A DNA stretch of 64,000 bases from Candidatus Thorarchaeota archaeon MP8T_1 (GTDB taxonomy: Archaea; Asgardarchaeota; Thorarchaeia; Thorarchaeales; Thorarchaeaceae): positions 50,969 through 114,968 of the forward strand of contig PJER01000004.1 in the NCBI GenBank assembly GCA_002825465.1, in the 5' to 3' direction. Below the pieces are notes generated by a model. It did not search any database. It had not been told where the DNA came from and worked only from the letters and a program-made list of their open reading frames with translations. How positions within the stretch are numbered: the stretch's first letter is position 1; the number at the start of each line of letters is the position of its first letter. Position numbers and translations under genes: made by a program. Positions 1-8,720 of the stretch are shown here, in pieces.

Positions 1-1560
1 AGAGTACGGGTAATTGTAGAATCGAAAAGTCGGTATGAAGTGATGAGGTATACGAGCCCACTCATATTCCATGTAATCTTGCCAATCTATACTATCTCCA
101 AAGACTCTCTGTTTTGCAGCATTCCATAATTCGCAAGCGATGTCTGCATCAATTATCTTACCTGCCAGAATGGCTTCGTAGACACTCTTTTCAAAGAATG
201 CACGAAGACCAACATAATAGACGGTATAGAAGAAATTGTTCAATAGACTAGAAAGAATCTCTACCTTCTGTTCTTTTGATTCAGACATCTTGAGAATCTT
301 ATCAGTAAGAAGAAGTTCACCGAAGATGGAACCCATTTCAGCGAGACAAGAGGATGTTTTCCAATTTATAGGGTGTTGCGCATTACATGTGACATGACCT
401 TGAACTGAATGTCCCAACTCATGGGCGAGAGTGTAGAGGTCGGTCATTGTTTCATTATATGAGGTGAAAACAAAGGAACTCTTTGCCTTTCCATGTCGTG
501 CACAGAAAGCACCAGATGACTTGCCTTTTCGGTTGGCAGAATCAATCCGGTTATTTACAAACATATTTTCAACGACGGCACCATACTCAGGCTCATAGGA
601 GGAGAATGCATCAATCACAATCTCTCTAGCCTCATCCCAACTGAATCGCCAAACGGGATTTTCAGAAGGTGGTGCGATGACATCATTGCCCTCAAGTTTG
701 TCTACTCCTAGAATCTTGCCTTTGACTTCCAGAAAGTCTCTGAATTTATCAGAAGTATTCTCAATAACTGAAAGAAGGGTATCAACGGCCTCTTCATCTA
801 CATCTTGATCCAATAGACTTTGAGTCATTGGAGATGGATGACCTCTCAGTTTTGCCATAGACACGTGGTCTTCACAGATAGATCTCAGAGCGTGCGCATG
901 AAGCAATTTATCATCAGCATAACTCTTGTAGAGTACTTCTGTAGCCATGCGTCTTACATTACGGTCAGGGTTCATCCTTAGAGCGCTAAGTTGATTGTAT
1001 GTAATGGTCTTTGTTTCTCCTTCGAGTTCGACTTCAAAGGTCTTTTCTGCAATCCAAGCTGAATGAAGTTGAGAAAAGAGGCGAATTCCGTTTAAATCCT
1101 TTTGGAGAATTGTCTTCTCTTCAGCCTCGCTCAGATGATATTTTGATACCTCATACAATCGTTCAAGATAATGTTTGAAATCAGAAAGACCAGGATCATC
1201 AATCAATTCTGGCTGATTTCTCAGAAGTTTTCCAAGGTTCAGATTAAGAGGTGTCAAGTTCTGTTCAACTTGACTCATCGTCTGACGCGACCATCCATTT
1301 AGTTGCACAGTCTCTTTATCCGTGGAGTCTGCATTGAATCGGAGAGGACCATAATTTGAAATGTCAAAGAATTCGATTCGAAAACTACTCACCGTTTCAA
1401 GCATCTCTTTGATATCTGCAGCAGACATCGATTCAATCTTTGACTCATATTTTTTATTGAGTTCCTTCGCACGGTCAATCAGACCATCAAGCATTTCTTT
1501 CACTCGATCAACAGATGCGCCATCAACTAGTACAGATAAATCCCAAGACCGCTCAGACAT
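1..1560 (-). CDS. pepF: Oligoendopeptidase F family (M3) metallopeptidase, 3' end cut by the window
   Basis: This zinc peptidase is read on the minus strand from an ATG at 1558-1560 and stays open to the window edge, giving 520 residues of a family usually near 600. The zinc motif HELGH begins at about residue 380, preceded by DLYTLA and followed by SVQGH, which is the M3/oligoendopeptidase F signature. The downstream region carrying a conserved YxxRxPHHF-like segment is also present near the edge. The family degrades cytoplasmic oligopeptides. The gene is divergent from the PHP gene at 1639. The truncation is due to the window, not to mutation. Family assignment is firm; the exact substrate is unknown. 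Confidence 0.9.
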   Translation of the reverse strand, partial: MSERSWDLSVLVDGASVDRVKEMLDGLIDRAKELNKKYESKIESMSAADIKEMLETVSSFRIEFFDISNYGPLRFNADSTDKETVQLNGWSRQTMSQVEQNLTPLNLNLGKLLRNQPELIDDPGLSDFKHYLERLYEVSKYHLSEAEEKTILQKDLNGIRLFSQLHSAWIAEKTFEVELEGETKTITYNQLSALRMNPDRNVRRMATEVLYKSYADDKLLHAHALRSICEDHVSMAKLRGHPSPMTQSLLDQDVDEEAVDTLLSVIENTSDKFRDFLEVKGKILGVDKLEGNDVIAPPSENPVWRFSWDEAREIVIDAFSSYEPEYGAVVENMFVNNRIDSANRKGKSSGAFCARHGKAKSSFVFTSYNETMTDLYTLAHELGHSVQGHVTCNAQHPINWKTSSCLAEMGSIFGELLLTDKILKMSESKEQKVEILSSLLNNFFYTVYYVGLRAFFEKSVYEAILAGKIIDADIACELWNAAKQRVFGDSIDWQDYMEYEWARIPHHFIPTFRFYNYPYS

Positions 1561-1638
1561 GATAAATCCCAGCAGACCTCAGTAAGGTCCTTGTAAAAAA
1601 AGTAGTCATTTCAGAACGAATAAAGAGATTCAGTTAAA

Positions 1639-2331
1639 TTGGCTATGAATTTGAGAAAACTTGCAATGTTTGCTCCACGTTATGACCTTCACATTCATTC
1701 CTCATATTCAGATGGACGGGATGGTATCGAAGATATAGTTCATAGAGCAGATCAATTGCATCTAGAGATGATAGCAATCACAGACCATTTCTGGCCATCT
1801 TTGGGTTCAAGACGAGGGGGAAAAAACACAATTGAGAACCGCAGATTTGAAATTAGCAACGCTAGAGCGAATCATCCCAATCTAACCATTCTAGATGGAG
1901 CAGAGGTAGATATTCAATCGAATGGGAGCCTTGCAGAAGTAGCAGGAGGTCTTCAACAGTTCGACATTGTAATCGGTTCTTTCCATTGGCTGTGTGATTC
2001 TAGAATTTGGGCAGCAGCGCTAACAAAGGCACTTCAAAAACCACAGTTTCACATTCTGGGACATTGGGATGGGTATCTCTCTTCGTACCGTGATGAAGAT
2101 GGTGAAAAAGTTGCAAGAGCGATTGTTGATAGCGGAATTGCAATTGAATTGAATGCAAGATATATGCCTGAGCATACCGAATTTCTGGAACTCAGTAGAG
2201 ACCTCGGATGTGTGTTTACTCTAGGTAGTGACTCGCATTCCGTTGAAGCCATTGGCCAATTGGATTATCAAAGAAAATTAGTAGCAGATTTGGAACTTGA
2301 ATTGGTTAACATAGATGAGTTGATTGTCTGA
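1639..2331 (+). CDS. PHP-domain phosphoesterase
   Basis: A 230-residue PHP (polymerase and histidinol phosphatase) domain protein. The N-terminal metal motif DLHIHSSYSDG, the ITDH motif about 35 residues later, the GSFHW and GHWDGY segments and a C-terminal GSDSHS motif supply the expected His/Asp metal ligands. Such proteins hydrolyse phosphoesters (histidinol-phosphate, 3',5'-nucleotides or pAp) with a trinuclear metal centre. The first in-frame start is TTG at 1639, with ATG at 1645 and 1663; the PHP core begins just after the last of these, so the start is uncertain by up to 8 codons. Substrate cannot be told from sequence. Confidence 0.85.
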   Translation: MAMNLRKLAMFAPRYDLHIHSSYSDGRDGIEDIVHRADQLHLEMIAITDHFWPSLGSRRGGKNTIENRRFEISNARANHPNLTILDGAEVDIQSNGSLAEVAGGLQQFDIVIGSFHWLCDSRIWAAALTKALQKPQFHILGHWDGYLSSYRDEDGEKVARAIVDSGIAIELNARYMPEHTEFLELSRDLGCVFTLGSDSHSVEAIGQLDYQRKLVADLELELVNIDELIV

Positions 2332-2424
2332 ACCAGACTTAGATAAACTCATTTCCGTTTCTCAAACTGAAAGATAAGAATACTTATTATTCAGAAGCCG
2401 CCACTTCGTTGATGAGGGGCAAGA

Positions 2425-3780
2425 ATGAAAGGTAGTAGAAGGTTCATTTTGTTCATTGTTATTGTACTCATTTTCTCAGTATCACTTCAATCAAAGACTA
2501 AAACACTGAATATGATCAGAACAGACTCGAGTTCAATGATTGCTGTTGAAGAAGGATGGAGAGAGGTAATAATTGCTGATAGAGGAGCGTGGGTCGGGCC
2601 ACGAGCTTTAGATGTAGGAGATATTGATGGAGATTCTTTAGCTGAAATAGTGGCGGGTTTTATGACCCTCTACGGACCCCAATTGTACTATTATGAACTA
2701 GTTGATGATCAATGGGTCGCAACTTTACTCGCAGAGGATTTTATGTCCATCAAATCCGTAACCATTGGAAATCTTGATGATGATGCTGATAATGAGATAC
2801 TAATTGGTGGAACAGGAATAGAAATGGCAAATTCAGAATTGTGTTACTTTGAATTCGTATCAAATGAATGGGTTATTCAAAATATCACTAATCCAGACCA
2901 AGTAATATTAGCCACAGCGATTGGAGACCTGGATAATGATGGCGTTAACGAGGTTGCAGTGGGTTATGGACAAATAGCAGGAGGGTATGAATTAAGATAC
3001 TATGAATTCAATGGCGGTTCTTGGACTGAATTCAATGTAGATGATGATCTTGGTGAATCAGATGGAATCCAAATCGCAGATGTTGACAAAGATGATGAAA
3101 ATGAACTGATCTATCTTGGAGGGAGCCTGAATCAGGATGCTCTATGTTACTATGATTACAACGAAGGAGCATGGACTAAGACAACTATTCCATGCTGGAG
3201 TGGTTGGGAGATAGATGCAGGAGATGTTGATAATGATGGCGATATAGAGATCGCTTGGGGGAATTTTTACCAACCTGAAAATGAAGTAAGAATCTACGAT
3301 AACATAGCGGGAATTTGGACTGAAGTGAATGTATCGGATATGAATGCATGTGCAGAGGGCACAGGTATTTACCACGTAGAAATAGGTGATGTCGATAATG
3401 ACGAACTGAATGAGCTTGTAATTGGAGCAGAGAGAGTACTCTATCAAATTCGCTATTTTGAATATGTGGATGATACATGGATCGGATATAATATTTCAAG
3501 CACACCATTTTCAGCACAAGTTGTAAAAATAGCAGACATCGACTATGATAACAAGAACGAGATCGTTGTAGGATTAAGCAGTTATGAAACAACTTCTGAT
3601 GAGATACGGTACTATGAGAGGATTGAAGATTCTACAACCGAAACTACTTCTCTCACACCAACAACAAACTCGACAACAGGGTCAGGTCAAATCGACCCAA
3701 TGATTTTGGCAGTAGGCATTGCGATTCCACTTGCAGTGATACTTCTGGTCGCAGTATTGAAGTTCAAAAAGAAGTCCTAG
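2425..3780 (+). CDS. Secreted FG-GAP/VCBS beta-propeller protein with C-terminal membrane anchor
   Basis: A 451-residue exported protein. Residues 7-22 form a signal peptide. Seven FG-GAP-like repeats follow, each with a calcium-loop motif of the type GDIDGD, GNLDDD, GDLDND, ADVDKD, GDVDND, GDVDND or ADIDYD, followed by an E-I/L-hydrophobic-G strand. Seven repeats match a seven-bladed propeller like that of integrin alpha chains. A Thr/Ser-rich linker (about 405-425) leads to one transmembrane helix and the tail KFKKKS, so the propeller should face outside. Adhesion or ligand binding is likely but inferred. Confident on architecture, not on role. Confidence 0.85.
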   Translation: MKGSRRFILFIVIVLIFSVSLQSKTKTLNMIRTDSSSMIAVEEGWREVIIADRGAWVGPRALDVGDIDGDSLAEIVAGFMTLYGPQLYYYELVDDQWVATLLAEDFMSIKSVTIGNLDDDADNEILIGGTGIEMANSELCYFEFVSNEWVIQNITNPDQVILATAIGDLDNDGVNEVAVGYGQIAGGYELRYYEFNGGSWTEFNVDDDLGESDGIQIADVDKDDENELIYLGGSLNQDALCYYDYNEGAWTKTTIPCWSGWEIDAGDVDNDGDIEIAWGNFYQPENEVRIYDNIAGIWTEVNVSDMNACAEGTGIYHVEIGDVDNDELNELVIGAERVLYQIRYFEYVDDTWIGYNISSTPFSAQVVKIADIDYDNKNEIVVGLSSYETTSDEIRYYERIEDSTTETTSLTPTTNSTTGSGQIDPMILAVGIAIPLAVILLVAVLKFKKKS

Positions 3781-3851
3781 ACAAAGAAAAAGGGGAGTAG
3801 GAACCCTTTTTTCTCACCGAGCACAACTGAACACATTGGAGATAATTACTG

Positions 3852-4268
3852 ATGAGTGACAAACTACTATTTCCCTCAGATGAGTGGATAGAAAAATACG
3901 TGGAAGCTCTCAATAACAATGATAGGTATGAGGACGCTGCAAAGACCTGGGAAGGTGATTTCATCTTTCAGATTGATGCAGATGGAGAGACCGTGAAGGA
4001 GCAGGTACGATTCTATATTGACCTGTGGCATGGAAAGTGCAGGTCTGCAAAGATGGCTGGTCCAGATGATACTGCAGAATTTACCTATGCAGGTCCACTC
4101 AAGAATTGGAAGTTGCTCTTTGATGGAAAGATAGACCCAATCAAGGGAATCATGGCTCGAAAATTCAAATTGGACGGAGATATGGGAAAAGTCATGAGAT
4201 ATACCAAGGCGGCCCTTGAGCTTGTAGCAACAACAAGAGAGATTCCCACACGATATTTGGATGAATAA
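3852..4268 (+). CDS. SCP2 sterol-binding-domain-like protein
   Basis: This 138-residue soluble protein resembles the SCP-2 sterol/lipid carrier fold: an N-terminal helix, strands carrying FIFQIDADGE, a central AEFTYAGPLKNWKLLFDGK region, then GIMARKFKLDGDMGKVMRY, which matches the family's pattern of a lipid-binding strand followed by a C-terminal helix. Archaeal members often sit near CoA or lipid metabolism genes. Here it lies 46 nt upstream of a nitronate-monooxygenase-like gene on the same strand, so the two may be co-transcribed. The ligand is unknown. Confidence 0.75.
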   Translation: MSDKLLFPSDEWIEKYVEALNNNDRYEDAAKTWEGDFIFQIDADGETVKEQVRFYIDLWHGKCRSAKMAGPDDTAEFTYAGPLKNWKLLFDGKIDPIKGIMARKFKLDGDMGKVMRYTKAALELVATTREIPTRYLDE

Positions 4269-4314
4269 CCATCGGCACTCAGACTTAAATCGTAGGTTGT
4301 AAATTAGAGCTACT

Positions 4315-5403
4315 ATGGCTCTTATTCACACAGAACTCTGTGATGTAGTTGGAATTGAGCACCCTATCCTCCAAGGCGGGATGGGGCCATACAAGACAGA
4401 GGCACTAGCAATTGCAGTTTCAAATGCAGGGGCACTTGGAATCATCAGTAGTATAGGGATGGCGGCAACGCTCTTGCCTGAAGCTGCTCCTGTTGATGCA
4501 CTTCGTCTGTTTGGAACAGACCCACCACCAGTGATTCTACGAAAATCGATAGAGAAAGTAACTAAGGAAACTAAGAACTCGAAAGGTGTCTTTGGAGTTA
4601 ACATACCAGTGGCTTCAGAGTTCATCCTTGCATCTGAGATGTTCTTTAGAGAGACTGTTGAAGCGTGTCAAGCAGATTCTGATATTGAAAGGTCTCTAAG
4701 AGTGGTTGTTACCTCTGCTGGAAATCCCAAACCTTGGTCGGTCATCAAAGAACATGGATTCGTCTGGATTCATGTGGTTCCATCGGTATATCATGCAAAG
4801 AAGGCGGAGGCTGCAGGTGCAGATATTGTCGTTGCTTCAGGACATGAGGGTGGAGCTCATGTTAGTTGGGATCCGGTTCATTCCATGGTACTAATACCAG
4901 CAGTTGCAAAAGCAGTTGACATCCCTGTGGTTGGTGCGGGAGGATTCTGCGATGGTGCAGGTCTTGCTGCAGCATTGTGCCTAGGAGCTGCTGGAATACA
5001 GATGGGGACACGGCTCATTGCGACTAAAGAGAGCGATTTTGAGCCAACATGGAAACAAGCGATTATAGAGAGAGAGGAAAGGAATACGCTCGTAGGTAGA
5101 GGTCTCTTTGGGCCAATGAGATTTTTAAGAAATACAAGAGCAGAAGATATTGTAAAGCGAACATTAGAAGATATTCCTAATTTCTACCTTGGTGAACCTC
5201 TTGATTCGAACGAAGAGATATTGAACCTTGAGAGAGCAGGATTTGATGATCTCATTGATGGAAAGTCAGATACAGCGCTGATGTTTGGAGGAGAGGTTGT
5301 TGGTAGGATAGATAATTTACCATCAACTGAAGATCTCATCAAAAAGATCATTGAAGATGCCTTGAAAATTATGCAAGCACTTCCAAAGAAAGTACGAAGT
5401 TAG
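4315..5403 (+). CDS. NAD(P)H-dependent flavin oxidoreductase, nitronate monooxygenase/FabK family
   Basis: A 362-residue FMN TIM barrel of the 2-nitropropane dioxygenase/FabK family. The N-terminus HPILQGGMG is the standard first strand; the segment ASGHEGGAHV carries the conserved His expected of the active site, and VVGAGGFCDGAGLAAALCLG followed by GIQMGTR is the FMN-phosphate binding region. Members oxidise nitronates or reduce enoyl thioesters using FMN. In an anaerobe a reductase role is more likely than a monooxygenase role, which is inference. It follows the SCP2 gene on the same strand. Confidence 0.85.
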   Translation: MALIHTELCDVVGIEHPILQGGMGPYKTEALAIAVSNAGALGIISSIGMAATLLPEAAPVDALRLFGTDPPPVILRKSIEKVTKETKNSKGVFGVNIPVASEFILASEMFFRETVEACQADSDIERSLRVVVTSAGNPKPWSVIKEHGFVWIHVVPSVYHAKKAEAAGADIVVASGHEGGAHVSWDPVHSMVLIPAVAKAVDIPVVGAGGFCDGAGLAAALCLGAAGIQMGTRLIATKESDFEPTWKQAIIEREERNTLVGRGLFGPMRFLRNTRAEDIVKRTLEDIPNFYLGEPLDSNEEILNLERAGFDDLIDGKSDTALMFGGEVVGRIDNLPSTEDLIKKIIEDALKIMQALPKKVRS

Positions 5404-5471
5404 TTATGGAACACCTACGAAAGTGAGATAGTTTATCTTTCTTCAAAACTATCTTCCTTTGGGTGGTGTAA

Positions 5472-5588
5472 TTGGAGCCAAGTGACAAACTGACTATGGA
5501 TATATCTCCGATGATAGCTTGCATCGTCATTATAGTTGTCATCATCATTGGTTTTGCAATCATAGCTTTCTCTGGTCAAATGTTCTGA
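5472..5588 (+). CDS. Tiny single-pass membrane protein (hypothetical)
   Basis: A short open frame lies in the 300-nt gap between the flavin oxidoreductase and alcohol dehydrogenase genes. From TTG at 5472 it encodes 38 residues; from ATG at 5496 it encodes 30. The product is a hydrophilic N-terminus followed by one hydrophobic helix (about 20 residues rich in Ile and Val) and SGQMF at the end. A GGTGG sequence just ahead of the TTG could be a ribosome binding site. No homologue is recognised. It may be a genuine microprotein or chance; comparison with relatives would decide. Confidence 0.4.
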   Translation: MEPSDKLTMDISPMIACIVIIVVIIIGFAIIAFSGQMF

Positions 5589-5709
5589 TCTAAGTAATTT
5601 GAGAGTGCCATTACAATACTCTCAGTTGTCAAAATCCCAAGGGCAGAGCAAATAAGAGGGAGAAGTACTATTACATAGCCGTACAGACCAGTGACTAGGA
5701 GAGATGGAA

Positions 5710-6885
5710 ATGGTTTGGTGGTTTGCAATACCAAAGATCGTGTTTGGTGAAGATGCGTTACTTGAACTTGAAACATTGAAGGGTTCGAAAGCGCTAATCA
5801 TCACGGACAAAGTCATCAATGAGATTGGATTGGCAGAGAGAGTTTCCAAAATCCTCTGTGAAAATCAATGGGAGACTGCTATTTGGGATGGTGCGGTTCC
5901 AGACCCAAAGGTGTCTACGGTGAAGGAAGCAGCAGAGGCTTTGAAGCGTGTAGGTGCAGACTGGATTATTGCAGTAGGCGGGGGAAGTGTCATTGACACA
6001 GCGAAAGCAGCCTGGGTTCTATATGAGAAGCCAGATGTTCAATTAGATGCATTGAGTCCGTTCGATGAGCTTGGTCTCAGAGTAAAAGCCAAGCTAATTT
6101 GTATACCAACCACTACTGGAACTGGTTCAGAAGTTACAAAGGCGATAGTGATTCGTGATGATGAAACGGGAAGGAAATTTGCTACAATCAATCCCGAGTT
6201 GACCCCTGACATGGCAATCCTTGATCCTGAGTTTGTGGTTGGTTTGCCAAAGGAACTTACAGCATATACAGGAATGGATGCACTGACTCATGCAATAGAG
6301 GGATATGTGTCGGTCTGGAAGAATGATTTCTCTGATGGCAGTTCTCTACAGGCTGTAAGGATGATATTTGATTGGCTTTCAAAATCTGTTAGTGATCCCA
6401 AAGACCTAGAAGCACGAGAAAAGATGCTTGTCGCAGCGTGTCTAGCAGGTATGTCCTTTGGTAATTCACAAGCAGCTTTAGCACATTCACTAGGACATAG
6501 TATGGGTTCTGTCCTTAGACTCCACCATGGATTATCTGTAGGTATGGCATTGCCATATACAATAGAGTTCAATTGTCAAACAAGCGAGGCGGCAGCTAAG
6601 CAATATTCAGAATTAGCAGCCCTTCTTGGAATCAAGGATTTTGATGATATAGAGACCTCTATGAAATTCGCAACAGCAATTAGAAACCTGATGAAAAAAA
6701 TCGGTAGTCCTAGAAACTTTAAGGAAGCAGGTGTAACCAAGGAAGATTTCGAATCGGGCTTGGAAAAACTTGTGGAGTTTGCTATGATGGACTCCAGTCT
6801 GACAATGAATCCGCGGAATACAGATAGTCATGAGATTCGAAAACTGTACCAATATATGTTCAAAGGGAAAGTAATCGATTTCTAG
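5710..6885 (+). CDS. Iron-containing alcohol dehydrogenase
   Basis: A group III iron-dependent alcohol dehydrogenase, about 391 residues. The NAD motif GGGSVIDTAKA, the TTTGTGSE segment and the metal-ligand stretch MDALTHAIEGYVS (Asp and His) followed by AHSLGHSMG and LHHGLSVGMALP (His ligands) are all intact. An earlier ATG at 5704 lies only 2 nt after the Shine-Dalgarno AGGAG at 5697-5701, whereas ATG 5710 has ideal spacing and is preferred. The enzyme should interconvert alcohols and aldehydes. The aldehyde:ferredoxin oxidoreductase gene starts 12 nt downstream, so the pair likely forms an alcohol-to-acid (or reverse) pathway. Confidence 0.9.
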   Translation: MVWWFAIPKIVFGEDALLELETLKGSKALIITDKVINEIGLAERVSKILCENQWETAIWDGAVPDPKVSTVKEAAEALKRVGADWIIAVGGGSVIDTAKAAWVLYEKPDVQLDALSPFDELGLRVKAKLICIPTTTGTGSEVTKAIVIRDDETGRKFATINPELTPDMAILDPEFVVGLPKELTAYTGMDALTHAIEGYVSVWKNDFSDGSSLQAVRMIFDWLSKSVSDPKDLEAREKMLVAACLAGMSFGNSQAALAHSLGHSMGSVLRLHHGLSVGMALPYTIEFNCQTSEAAAKQYSELAALLGIKDFDDIETSMKFATAIRNLMKKIGSPRNFKEAGVTKEDFESGLEKLVEFAMMDSSLTMNPRNTDSHEIRKLYQYMFKGKVIDF

Positions 6886-6897
6886 GAGGTTACATCG

Positions 6898-8718
6898 ATG
6901 AATGGGTATAGAGGTAAAGTCCTCAATGTAAATCTGACAACAGGTGCATCAACAGTTGAGTCACCTGATGATCAACTCCTAAGACAATTCATTGGAGGAG
7001 CTGGTCTTGGAGCTCGTCTTCTCTATGATAGAATCAATGCAGATACTAATCCACTAGGACCGGATAATCCATTGATGTTCTTAACGGGTCCATTTACTGG
7101 TACAATGGTTCCAACAAGCGGAAAGTCCACCTTCTGTTCTAGATCTCCAAAGACGGGATTATTTGGTTATAGTACGGTCGGAGGGCATCTAGGAGCCGAC
7201 CTGAAATTTGCTGGATATGATGGCATCATAATTACTGGGGCATCCAAGACTCCTTGCTATCTACTCATTGAAGACAAAGATGTTGAGATTCGTGATGGTT
7301 CGCACATATGGGGAAAAGATACAGAAGAAACCTGGGAGATACTCAAGAAAGAATCAGGTCATAGAAATCCGGGTGTTGCACGAATTGGAATAGCAGGTGA
7401 GAATCTCGTAAAATATGCAAGCATTCTCGTAGATCACCATAGGGCTGCCGGTAGAACTGGACAAGGTGCTGTAATGGGTTCGAAAAAGCTCAAAGCCATC
7501 GTTATTCAAGGGTCTGACAGAAAAATTCCAGTAGCCAAGGCAGATGAGCTTAAAGCAACAGCTGCAGAACTCAATGAGGTTTTCAAAGAGGATCCAACAT
7601 TTCGAATGTACTCAGATCTTGGCACTGCTGGATATACTGATATGGCTAGTATGATGTATGGTTCATTTCCTGCAAGATACTACACTGTAGGTGAGTTCGA
7701 TACATACAACCTTAGTGGAACCACAGTTAAGGAATCAATTCTAGTTGGAAAAACTGCGTGTTATCGATGTCCAATTGGTTGTGGAAGAGTTGTTGAGATT
7801 CCTGAAGGGAGGTACAAGATGGATAGATTTGCTGGTCCCGAATTAGAAGTGACAGGTACGTTGGGGTCACTCATCCTCAATAATGATGTAGAATCAGTAG
7901 CATATACAAATAGGATAATTGACCTCCTAGGATTCGATACCATTTCAGGAGGAAATGTGATTGCATTTGCATACTATCTCTTCAAAGAAGGGAAGATATC
8001 TGCAGAGAACCTTGATGGAATTTCTCCAGAATGGGGAGAAGTTGATTCAGCAATCGCTCTGGCTGAAAAAATTGCAAAGAGAGAGGGAATTGGAGACCTC
8101 ATGGCGGAAGGTGCATATGAGTTTGGTGAGAGATTCGGTCATGGAGACCTAGCTGTTCAAGTAAACAGTCTTGAGTTTCCCCAGCATGATCCGAGGGGAT
8201 TCTCGGGTCTGGCAATTGGATACGCCACTTCTCCTCGAGGAGCATGCCATATGAGCGCAGATATGTACAATGTGCAAATGGGGCAGCCTAATGAGGCATT
8301 TGATATTGAGAGCGAAGATAGGTTCGCAAATGAAGCAGATATTGTCGCAAAAGTGCAAAATTTCAGAGCTCTAACCAATTCGGTTGTAATATGCAACTTC
8401 TATCCGCTCAATGGAGATGAATTGACTACTTTCATAAACCAAGTGACTGGATGGAATATATCTGTTGAAGACATTGTTCTAACTGGGGAACGAATCTTCA
8501 CGATGATGCGGCTTCTCAACCTCAAACTTGGGTATGACACTTCAAAGGAGAAGCTACCCGCTCTCATAACTAGACCTCTTGAGGGACCAACAGAAGAACA
8601 TGTTCCTAACATTGAGGAGCAATTAGATACTTGGTATGAATTTCGTGGGTGGAATAGAAAGAGTGGAAGACCACCAATCGAGAAACTAAGGGCTCTCGGA
8701 CTTGATGGTCTTACTTGA
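6898..8718 (+). CDS. aor: Aldehyde:ferredoxin oxidoreductase (tungsten enzyme), copy 1
   Basis: A full-length 606-residue AOR. The N-terminus GYRGKVLNVNLTTG and the GGAGLGARLLYD motif are family hallmarks. The [4Fe-4S] cluster ligands are Cys288, Cys291 and Cys295 in TACYRCPIGCG, with the fourth Cys at about residue 499. Tungsto-bispterin binding regions (AGRTGQGAVMGSKKLKAI) are present. The enzyme oxidises aldehydes to acids and reduces ferredoxin. A strong AGGAGGT at 6884-6890 sets the ATG at 6898. It forms an operon with the upstream alcohol dehydrogenase, suggesting that the alcohol product or substrate is shared. Confidence 0.93.
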   Translation: MNGYRGKVLNVNLTTGASTVESPDDQLLRQFIGGAGLGARLLYDRINADTNPLGPDNPLMFLTGPFTGTMVPTSGKSTFCSRSPKTGLFGYSTVGGHLGADLKFAGYDGIIITGASKTPCYLLIEDKDVEIRDGSHIWGKDTEETWEILKKESGHRNPGVARIGIAGENLVKYASILVDHHRAAGRTGQGAVMGSKKLKAIVIQGSDRKIPVAKADELKATAAELNEVFKEDPTFRMYSDLGTAGYTDMASMMYGSFPARYYTVGEFDTYNLSGTTVKESILVGKTACYRCPIGCGRVVEIPEGRYKMDRFAGPELEVTGTLGSLILNNDVESVAYTNRIIDLLGFDTISGGNVIAFAYYLFKEGKISAENLDGISPEWGEVDSAIALAEKIAKREGIGDLMAEGAYEFGERFGHGDLAVQVNSLEFPQHDPRGFSGLAIGYATSPRGACHMSADMYNVQMGQPNEAFDIESEDRFANEADIVAKVQNFRALTNSVVICNFYPLNGDELTTFINQVTGWNISVEDIVLTGERIFTMMRLLNLKLGYDTSKEKLPALITRPLEGPTEEHVPNIEEQLDTWYEFRGWNRKSGRPPIEKLRALGLDGLT

Positions 8719-8720
8719 TT

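Noticed and set aside
3185..3592. Minus-strand open frame opposite the FG-GAP gene
   Set aside because: It is an antisense artefact of the repeated GAT/GAA codons of the calcium loops.
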